Source of the DNA: Billgrantia azerbaijanica
Lineage (GTDB): Bacteria > Pseudomonadota > Gammaproteobacteria > Pseudomonadales > Halomonadaceae
Assembly (NCBI GenBank): GCA_004551485.1
Contig: SBLD01000007.1
Span: 1-64,000 of the forward strand
Reading direction: 5' to 3'
Length of the DNA: 64,000 nt
Below, one piece after another: positions 57,847-64,000 of this stretch; within the stretch, counting starts at the first letter, position 1, and each line of letters starts with the position of its first letter. The notes under the pieces were generated by a model, which saw nothing but the letters and a program-made list of their open reading frames with translations, was not told where the DNA came from and did no database searches. Both the position numbers and the translations under genes were made by a program.

Positions 57847-59514
57847 ATGACGCGATATGTCGCCGGCGAGAGCGCCGACTATCCCTACGGTGCGGTGACC
57901 TATATCGAGGCGACCTTTCCCGATGGCACGCGCGTATCGGGTTCCGGTGCCCTGATCGGTATCAATGACGTCTTGACGGCAGCTCACCTCGTTTACGATC
58001 CGGTGTTGGGTGGGGCGGCCCAGAGTGTGCGTGTGTATCCAGGGCGTGACGGTGGCCAACTGCCCTACGGAGGCATCGATGGCGCTTGGCTCGACTACTA
58101 CGACCTGAGACCGGAAACGCCAGGCATGCTCAGCCAGAGCGAAAGCGAACGGGACCTGGCGCTGGTCGGCCTGGATCGACCGCTTGGGGAGCAGACCGGA
58201 TGGTTTGCACTGGGCGATTACACGCCGGGGGACCGGTACTACACCTCGGGCTATCCGGGGCGGTATAGCGACAGCAGTGGTCCGAGGCTGGTCGAGGATG
58301 ACGGCTACGCGGCATACGATCGCTACTATGACCTGGTCGATATCAGCATGTTCGATGTCAATCCGGGCAACAGCGGTGGTCCGGTGTGGTTCGATGCCGA
58401 GGGTGTGCCGACCCTGATCGGGAGCGTTTCGACGAGTCTCTGGGCAACGGCGGTGCAGGCGCACTATGCCACGCTGCAGGAGTGGATGGCCGGTAATGAC
58501 GTCCTGCTGCCGGCCGTGGCGGAAGTGGACCCGGCCGATGAGGCGCTCGAGCGCTTCATGTCGCTGCTGCAGCAGGAGGGGTGGTCGATTCCCGAGGGCT
58601 TGGAGGCGGAGATCCTGGCCACGGAGCCACTGCTGACGTTTCCGGATCTCGAAAGTGCCATCGACCCCGTGCTGCGTCTCTATACGGGCATGCTGGGGAG
58701 GGAGCCGGACCAGGCGGGGGTCGAGTACTGGGTGGCCCAGCTCAATGCCGGGAAGTCGCTTCATGAGCTGGCCGGTTTCTTTGTCGACTCGCGCGAATTC
58801 CAGGCGCTGATCGACGACCTGGGAGGCGGTGCCGCAGGGGCCGTCGAGGCGCTCTACAGGAACGTGCTGGACCGCTCGGCGGATCCGGAGGGGCTTGCCT
58901 ACTGGCTCGACGAGTTAGCGAGTGGTCGCTTGGATCTGGCCGGGATGGCGCTGTCGTTCACCAACTCTGCCGAGTATGCCGCGGCCAGCGACTCCCTGGT
59001 GCAAGGGGCCAAGCTACTGCTGTGGGGGCCGAATCTCGAGGCCCTGGACGTGGCGTCCCTGGGATTCGATACCCAGGCATTCGCCGAGGAGCAGCACCAG
59101 GCGGAAACGCTGGTGCGTCTCTATAGCGGCATTCTGGGGCGCGAACCCGATGTCGAAGGCTTCGAGTACTGGTTGGAACAGGCTGCTGAGGAGGTTCCCC
59201 TGCCTGCCTTGGCAGGTGGTTTCCTTGCCAGCGATGAGTTTCTGGCTTCGCAGCCTGGCGTGACGGACGAGCAGGTGGTGGACCACCTGTACCGCCAGGT
59301 GCTGGGCCGGACAGCGGATGAGGCTGGCCGCGCTTACTGGCTGGCCGAGCTGGAGTCCGGGGCGTTCGGCCTGGGCGACCTGGCGCTTTCCTTCGCGAAT
59401 TCCGCGGAGTACGTGGGAGTCACCCAGGATCAGGTCGATGAGTACTTGCTGCAGCATTACGACGGAGGCCTGGTTGGCGTACCGACCGATATCGAGTCGT
59501 ACCTGCTCGGCTAG
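57847..59514 (+). CDS. Trypsin-like serine protease with DUF4214 units
   Basis: 555 residues. Residues 1-225 form a V8/trypsin-like protease with triad His47 (LTAAHLVYD), Asp103 (ERDLALVGLD) and Ser176 (NPGNSGGPVW). Residues about 275-555 contain four DUF4214 repeats in two pairs: YTGMLGREPDQAGVEYWVAQ, YRNVLDRSADPEGLAYWLDE, YSGILGREPDVEGFEYWLEQ and YRQVLGRTADEAGRAYWLAE. No Sec signal and no propeptide; export by the type I system is likely. ATG 57847 follows AGGAGG. It could process or remodel the DUF4214 surface proteins (inference). Confidence 0.88.
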   Translation: MTRYVAGESADYPYGAVTYIEATFPDGTRVSGSGALIGINDVLTAAHLVYDPVLGGAAQSVRVYPGRDGGQLPYGGIDGAWLDYYDLRPETPGMLSQSESERDLALVGLDRPLGEQTGWFALGDYTPGDRYYTSGYPGRYSDSSGPRLVEDDGYAAYDRYYDLVDISMFDVNPGNSGGPVWFDAEGVPTLIGSVSTSLWATAVQAHYATLQEWMAGNDVLLPAVAEVDPADEALERFMSLLQQEGWSIPEGLEAEILATEPLLTFPDLESAIDPVLRLYTGMLGREPDQAGVEYWVAQLNAGKSLHELAGFFVDSREFQALIDDLGGGAAGAVEALYRNVLDRSADPEGLAYWLDELASGRLDLAGMALSFTNSAEYAAASDSLVQGAKLLLWGPNLEALDVASLGFDTQAFAEEQHQAETLVRLYSGILGREPDVEGFEYWLEQAAEEVPLPALAGGFLASDEFLASQPGVTDEQVVDHLYRQVLGRTADEAGRAYWLAELESGAFGLGDLALSFANSAEYVGVTQDQVDEYLLQHYDGGLVGVPTDIESYLLG

Positions 59515-59548
59515 TCGTACCCGCTGAGCAGGAGCCTATCGAATTCGT

Positions 59549-60112
59549 TTACCACCCACCCCCGAGCATGGCGCGCAGGTTGTTGTCGAGCGGCACGGCG
59601 AGGCTGGCGCTGCCGAGCACCATGGCATCGTTCGATCGCACCACGCGCACGCTGAGGTAGAGGGTGTTCTGCCCCTGGGCGTAGGTGCCCATCAGGATGG
59701 AGCGGGCGTCGTGGGCCTGGCTCAGTCGCTGCACCTCGCGCGACAGGATCAACTCGCCGATGCTCTCCTCGATGAACAGGCTGTCGCGCATCTTGACTTC
59801 GCGCACCTGGATGTCGCCCCGCGACAGGGCGGAGGCGAAGAGCTCGGAACTGATGCGCCCGAAGGTGGAGGAGTGCGACAGGTTGTCGATGCTCACGAAG
59901 GTGGCGGCGATCATCGGGCTGTAGCGGGGCAGCTCCGGGTTGGCCTGGAGCATCGCCTCGGCCGCCTGCTGGATGCGCTCGTCGAGGGTGGGCTCAGGCT
60001 CGGGGGCCTTCTTGCCGTTGAGGGCGGCGCAGCCGCCGAGCAGCGCGAGCACGCTCAGCAGCAGGGCAAGGCGGAGGAGCGGGCCGGGGCGGTGAAGTAC
60101 AGGTCGTGGCAT
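59549..60112 (-). CDS. FlgO-domain lipoprotein
   Basis: 187 residues with a lipoprotein signal (LALLLSVLALLGGC). The mature part matches the FlgO domain of flagellar-associated outer-membrane proteins: PRYSPMIAATFVSIDNLSHS, FGRISSELFASALSRGD and VREVKMRDSLFI. No flagellar gene is near. It lies four bases after the other lipoprotein gene, in one operon. Confidence 0.8.
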   Translation of the reverse strand: MPRPVLHRPGPLLRLALLLSVLALLGGCAALNGKKAPEPEPTLDERIQQAAEAMLQANPELPRYSPMIAATFVSIDNLSHSSTFGRISSELFASALSRGDIQVREVKMRDSLFIEESIGELILSREVQRLSQAHDARSILMGTYAQGQNTLYLSVRVVRSNDAMVLGSASLAVPLDNNLRAMLGGGW

Positions 60113-60116
60113 GGGG

Positions 60117-60809
60117 TCACCAGCGGTCGGTCACGGTCAGGGTGGGCGTGGGCTCCGGCTTGGGGGCGAGGTGCGGAGCGTAGTGCCCCCGGTCGCCGGC
60201 ATTGATGTAGTAAAGATTCGAGGACGAGTAGAGGATGGCGGTGCCGTCGATCACCTGGGTGGTGATGATCACCTCTGTGTTGCCGGTGTGGGTCCAGTTG
60301 CCGCTGGTGATGTCGGCAGTCACCGCGCCGATGGGAATCAGGCGGGCGGCCGGTGCGCTCCAGTTCTCAAGGGCGAAGTTTGCCACGCCAATGCCCGCGG
60401 CCAGGGTGGTGAAGGCGCCGACCGGCGGGCGAATGTAGCCGCGGTCGCGGTGGTTGACCACCTCGACCTCGACATGAACCTCGGCGCTGAACCCGGGCAG
60501 GGTGGTGACCTGGGCGCCGCGCCCGACCAGCTCGCTGGTCAGCAGGTCGCGGAAGCCGCGGGCGAACTCGCCGTCGGTGGCGTCATCGGGGTCGGGCAGG
60601 TGCAGGCTCGTCAGGCGCAGCCGCTCGCTGCGCAGGATGCCGTTGGCCTCGTGCCTGGCCAGCACCTGCCAGTGGTGCGCGGCCTGCATGCGCTGCTGCT
60701 CGCTGTAGGGGTAGGTGGTCGCGATGGGGGCCTGTGCCATGTGGAACCGGGTGCAGCCCGACAGTGCCAGGGCGCCGATCATCAGCAGAAGGAGGTGGAT
60801 GAGCCGCAA
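60117..60809 (-). CDS. Lipoprotein of unknown function, upstream partner of the FlgO-like gene
   Basis: 230 residues from the TTG at 60809, chosen because AAAAGGA lies just before it and gives a proper lipoprotein signal (LIHLLLLMIGALALSGC). A longer frame from 60878 would put 23 charged residues ahead of it. The mature part has HHWQVLARHEANGILR, DLLTSELVGRGAQVTTL and HVEVEVVNHRDRGYIRPPV. I do not recognise a family with certainty. It forms an operon with the FlgO-like gene. Confidence 0.75.
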   Translation of the reverse strand: MRLIHLLLLMIGALALSGCTRFHMAQAPIATTYPYSEQQRMQAAHHWQVLARHEANGILRSERLRLTSLHLPDPDDATDGEFARGFRDLLTSELVGRGAQVTTLPGFSAEVHVEVEVVNHRDRGYIRPPVGAFTTLAAGIGVANFALENWSAPAARLIPIGAVTADITSGNWTHTGNTEVIITTQVIDGTAILYSSSNLYYINAGDRGHYAPHLAPKPEPTPTLTVTDRW

Positions 60810-60893
60810 GCTGACGTCCTTTTCGCTGTGTGAGAGACTACCCGGCTTATCGGCCACGGCCGGGGATTCTTTAGCCAAGAGGCAAGCTGGAGC

Positions 60894-62156
60894 ATGGGGA
60901 AGGGAGCGTTGCCCGGACCAGGTCCGGGAACGGCGTGGATGACGTATTACACCAGCCTGGCCGTGTTCCTGCTCGGCGCCATTGCCCTGGTGGTGCCCAG
61001 TGGCTATTCGCTGGGTGCGGCGATGCTGCTGCTGGGCAGCGTCGTGCTGCTCGTCAACCGTCCGTCGCTCGGGTTGACGTGGCGGGACTGGCAGGTGATT
61101 GCCGTGCTGGTGGCCTATGCCGCGGTGGGCATGCTGGAAGCGTGGTGGGACGGCCAGGGCATCAGTGGCGCCGACAAGTCGAGTCGTTTCCTGTTTGCCG
61201 TGCCGGCCCTGCTGCTGGTGATGGCTTACCCCCCTCGGCTGTCATGGCTGTGGTCGGGGTTGGCCCTGGGCGCCATCGGCGCCGGCAGTTGGGCGGGCTG
61301 GCAGAAGCTGGCGGAAGACGTGGAGCGGGCCACGGGCTACACCTACGTCATCCAGTTCGGCAACCTCAGCATGCTGCTGGGTATCCTGTGCCTGGCGGGC
61401 CTGGGCTGGGCCTTCGTGCAGCCGCACCGGGGACGCTGGATGGCCCTGCTGCTGGTAGGGGCGCTGATGGGGATCCTGGGCTCGCTGTTCTCCGGCAGCC
61501 GGGGCGGCTGGGTCGGTTTTCCCTTCGTGCTGCTGGTACTCTACCGCGGCTATGGGCGAGAGTTGCCGGGGCTGGTGAAGGCGGGGGCACTGGTGGTGGT
61601 CGTGGCGGGAGCGGCGCTGGTGTATGCCGTGCCACAGACCGGCGTGCAGTCGCGGGTGCATCAGGCCTTTGACGATGTGGCCAACTACGTATCGGGGGAG
61701 AGTCGCACCAGCTCCGTCGGGGCGCGCTTCGAGATGTGGAAGGGGGCGTCGCGGCTGATTCTGGAAAAACCGCTGACAGGCTGGGGCGACAACGGCTATC
61801 AGCAGGGGATGCAGGGCTTGGCGGATGCCGGTGTCATCAATCCATTCGTGACCCGCTATGGTCATGCCCACAACGAGTTCATCGACGCCTTGGCCAAGCG
61901 CGGTGTGATTGGCCTGGCCGTGCTGCTGGCGCTGTATCTGGTACCCATGACACTGTTTGCCCAGCACCTGTCGGCTGCCAACCTGGAGCATCGATCGCTG
62001 GCCGTGGCGGGGGTACTGCTGTCGGTGGCCTATATCGATTTCGGCCTCTCACAGGTGTTCCTGGCCCACAACAGCGGCGTGATGATGTTCGCGTTCTGGC
62101 TGGCCGCCCTATACGGTACCCAGCGGATCCATGAAGCCTCCCGCTTGCGGCGGTGA
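60894..62156 (+). CDS. O-antigen ligase family membrane protein (WaaL/Wzy type)
   Basis: 420 residues with about eleven membrane segments and the large periplasmic loop of the Wzy_C domain. The loop has FSGSRGGWVGFPFVLLVLY, then RFEMWKGASRLILEKPLTGW, and the conserved His segment RYGHAHNEFIDALAKRGVIG. It joins finished glycan to lipid A-core, or could polymerise. Because the main cluster exports by Wzm/Wzt, ligase is the better guess. ATG 60894 or 60939 may be the start. The stop overlaps a GTG of the next frame. Confidence 0.87.
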   Translation: MGKGALPGPGPGTAWMTYYTSLAVFLLGAIALVVPSGYSLGAAMLLLGSVVLLVNRPSLGLTWRDWQVIAVLVAYAAVGMLEAWWDGQGISGADKSSRFLFAVPALLLVMAYPPRLSWLWSGLALGAIGAGSWAGWQKLAEDVERATGYTYVIQFGNLSMLLGILCLAGLGWAFVQPHRGRWMALLLVGALMGILGSLFSGSRGGWVGFPFVLLVLYRGYGRELPGLVKAGALVVVVAGAALVYAVPQTGVQSRVHQAFDDVANYVSGESRTSSVGARFEMWKGASRLILEKPLTGWGDNGYQQGMQGLADAGVINPFVTRYGHAHNEFIDALAKRGVIGLAVLLALYLVPMTLFAQHLSAANLEHRSLAVAGVLLSVAYIDFGLSQVFLAHNSGVMMFAFWLAALYGTQRIHEASRLRR

Positions 62157-63094
62157 GGGGCGCCGTATCGAGAGATGATGAGATAGTGAATCCACGAAAG
62201 GGCCATTCAGTGCCCATGGCGCCGGCCGGTGATCCCGCCTTCGCGCCGCTATATGACCCCCGCATGCATTGGCCGATTCGCCGGGCAAGACTGCAGGTGG
62301 CGGCGCGGGAGTGGTTCCAGGCCGCCATCGGGATGCCGGTCGAACGGCAGCTGCTGTGGTGGTGGCTGGCGGGCTACCCCGGTGACGAGGCCCTGGAGCG
62401 CCGGGGCTTGCCCCGACGTGCGATCGAGCACTATCTGGGAGATGCGCTGATTGTGCATGTCGATCCACGCGCGCTGATCCGCAGCACCGACTGGCGCGGC
62501 TATCCCCACAAGCGGCGGCCGTCCTCGTCGGCCTTCATCTGGGGCGGCGAGTGGGATCTGCGGCGTGGCGACCTGCGCTTCGGCTCGCGCTATCGTTTCA
62601 TCAGCGAACTCGATGAGCATCGCGACGACCTGACCCGCACCGAGCGCTTCGCCAAGCTGGCTGCCCGTCTCGACAGCGGGAGGCCTTGGTCCTCCCATCA
62701 GCAGGGGGTGCTGCTGGATTCCAGGGAACGCGTCCTGACGTACCTGCGTGCCTACCTGGGATTCCTCGACGACATGGCCGTCAACGGCTTCGATGATAGC
62801 CGTGGCAAGGATGAGCTGGGCGTGGCCGTCAGCCGCGAGGGGCGGCTGCTCAAGATCAACCGCGGCCTGCACCGGCTGGCCATGGCGCAGCGCCTGGGGC
62901 TGCCCTCGGTACCGGTGCGGGTGAGGGCGGTGCACAGCGAGTGGTGGCGGCGCACGGTGGGGGAGGCGAAGGGCCGGGCCGCCCTGGAGCGGGTGAGCAG
63001 CGCCTTGCAAGACTGCGTGCCGGAGTCGCAGCCGGGGGAGCTGGACCCGGCAGAGTGGCCTGACGCGTTCGAGTGGCCGGCAGCGCGCTCTTGA
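62153..63094 (+). CDS. Unknown protein in the O-antigen ligase operon
   Basis: 313 residues from a GTG that overlaps the ligase stop (GTGA). Later starts at GTG 62186 and ATG 62216 are also possible; the conserved-looking part begins YDPRMHWPIRRARLQV. It contains AFIWGGEWDLRRGDLR, and late LLKINRGLHRLAMAQRLGLP, which resembles the ParB/sulfiredoxin-like G-x-HR motif. I do not name a function. No signal peptide; probably cytoplasmic. Context suggests glycan or lipopolysaccharide-core work. Confidence 0.7.
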   Translation: MRGAVSRDDEIVNPRKGHSVPMAPAGDPAFAPLYDPRMHWPIRRARLQVAAREWFQAAIGMPVERQLLWWWLAGYPGDEALERRGLPRRAIEHYLGDALIVHVDPRALIRSTDWRGYPHKRRPSSSAFIWGGEWDLRRGDLRFGSRYRFISELDEHRDDLTRTERFAKLAARLDSGRPWSSHQQGVLLDSRERVLTYLRAYLGFLDDMAVNGFDDSRGKDELGVAVSREGRLLKINRGLHRLAMAQRLGLPSVPVRVRAVHSEWWRRTVGEAKGRAALERVSSALQDCVPESQPGELDPAEWPDAFEWPAARS

Positions 63095-63164
63095 TTCGCG
63101 CATGGTGGGCGGGCTGTCACGGATAATAGCCGTGCTTTGATAAACAAATTTGGAAGAGTGCTTT

Positions 63165-63995
63165 ATGGAAGTGAGAGCTTACTATTGGCATCATCGGATC
63201 GTGCCGAACTGGAAGCTCAAGATGAGGCGTCTGCTGTTTCGGGATTCACACAAGTATTTTACTATCGGGAATGCCGGCGACATCCTTGTCAATGACATCA
63301 TCCAGCATCGGTATGGCTTGACTCCACTCAATGCCAATAGTGGTGGTTTCAGGTTATTGCTCGTAGGGTCCATTTCCCATCGCGTGCAAGATGGGGATGT
63401 GATATGCGGAATAGGGACCCAAGGGAAGGCTGAAAAGCTGAAAAAGAGAGACGGGGTGACGATCTGGGGGCTTCGTGGGCCTATCTCCTATGACGAGTTC
63501 CGTGCCAAGGGATATGATATGTCCCAGGTTCAATTCCTGCTCGATCCAGGGTTGTTGGTCAGGTTCATGTATCAGGATGAAACCATTCGGCCTGAAGCAG
63601 GGGCAGTGGCTTTCATACCTCACTACAAGGAGCGAGACAACTATCGAGATCTTCCGAAACATGTCCGGCTGATTGACATCGATGATCTGCCACGTAATGT
63701 GTGTCGGCAGATCCTGGCGGTAGAACATGTCTTCAGTTCTTCGCTTCATGGCATCATTTTTGCTCATGCCTTGGGGCGTCCAGCGACACTGGTCATGCCG
63801 GAAACCGAGTCGCTAATAAAGTATGAAGACTATTATGCATCAGTTGGGCTTGAATTTCCTGTGCCGCTTCGTGAGTTTGATGGTCGTGGAATGAAGGGGC
63901 TGAAGACAAGCCCTGAGCATATTGTTTATCGTGAAGATGATTTTGTTTTTCCTGATATTGATATGCTGGCTGCTCAGGGCGTTGCTGTCAGATAG
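63165..63995 (+). CDS. Polysaccharide pyruvyl transferase family protein
   Basis: 276 residues, GT-B-like fold of the pyruvyl transferase family, which adds ketal pyruvate from PEP to sugars. Visible: FTIGNAGDILVNDIIQHRYG at the N-terminus, WGLRGPISYDEFRAKGYD, LLDPGLLV, AFIPHYKE and the C-terminal SSSLHGIIFAHALGRPA (family S-LHG). ATG 63165 follows GGAAGAG. GC content is lower than upstream, suggesting a more recently acquired gene at the window end. Confidence 0.85.
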   Translation: MEVRAYYWHHRIVPNWKLKMRRLLFRDSHKYFTIGNAGDILVNDIIQHRYGLTPLNANSGGFRLLLVGSISHRVQDGDVICGIGTQGKAEKLKKRDGVTIWGLRGPISYDEFRAKGYDMSQVQFLLDPGLLVRFMYQDETIRPEAGAVAFIPHYKERDNYRDLPKHVRLIDIDDLPRNVCRQILAVEHVFSSSLHGIIFAHALGRPATLVMPETESLIKYEDYYASVGLEFPVPLREFDGRGMKGLKTSPEHIVYREDDFVFPDIDMLAAQGVAVR

Positions 63996-64000
63996 GGTTG

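Noticed and set aside
63118-63134. Terminator before the pyruvyl transferase gene
   Set aside because: CACGG/CCGTG is only five base pairs and lacks a T-run.

Overview
The window is high-GC chromosomal DNA, almost certainly from a gammaproteobacterium and most plausibly from the Halomonadaceae (Halomonas or Billgrantia type). This is inferred from the GC-rich codon use, very acidic exported proteins, a CRP/Vfr-type regulator and GTGGGAGG/CCTCCCAC palindromic repeats. No phage, plasmid or IS backbone is visible. The theme throughout is the cell surface: polysaccharide synthesis, a type I secretion system, very large secreted proteins, and probable regulation of the largest of them by cAMP.

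Layout. 1-1900: remnant PIN-domain toxin gene and an MBL-fold/beta-CASP ribonuclease. 2031-7047: complete type I secretion system (ABC exporter, HlyD adaptor, TolC-like channel), the last gene carrying in-frame palindromic repeats ahead of its signal peptide. 7073-18438: polysaccharide cluster with initiating sugar-phosphate transferase, ManC, Gmd and Rmd (predicted GDP-D-rhamnose supply), glycosyltransferases, Wzm/Wzt export and a methyltransferase, with two small paralogous proteins of unknown role between them. 18604-21630: lower-GC three-gene cassette (membrane GT-C-like protein, GT2, small flippase). 21715-25176: protein with three fused GT4 domains, translationally coupled to a CHASE2 adenylate cyclase (25173-27029), then a DUF6447 protein and a 23-residue micro-lipoprotein.

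27650-38249: sulfotransferase remnant, two exported tail-collar proteins and a 2910-residue repeat adhesin. 38439-42359: exported 5'-nucleotidase-like protein. 42533-46077: Crp-FecR operon divergent from a TPR/beta-barrel protein. 46406-53815: 2469-residue acidic DUF4214/RTX protein, the best S-layer candidate. It is preceded by a perfect TGTGA-N6-TCACA CRP site about 41 bases before the predicted start of transcription. 53949-57750: second and third DUF6447 paralogues, a protein I do not recognise, SapC, a second copy of the micro-lipoprotein and another unknown protein. 57847-59514: trypsin-like protease with DUF4214 units. 59549-60809: two lipoproteins, one FlgO-like. 60894-63995: O-antigen ligase, an unknown protein and a polysaccharide pyruvyl transferase.

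How it fits together (inference): the exporter at 2031-7047 probably secretes the DUF4214/RTX proteins, none of which has a Sec signal, to form an S-layer or matrix. The polysaccharide clusters supply the O-antigen or EPS to which such layers usually attach. The cyclase, the Crp homologue with conserved cAMP and DNA contacts, and the consensus CRP site suggest that the main surface protein is cAMP-controlled. The most novel items are the duplicated micro-lipoprotein ending CVPFVPII, its linkage to DUF6447 genes, the palindromic repeats inside the TolC reading frame, and the small paralogue pair that shares motifs with the methyltransferase.
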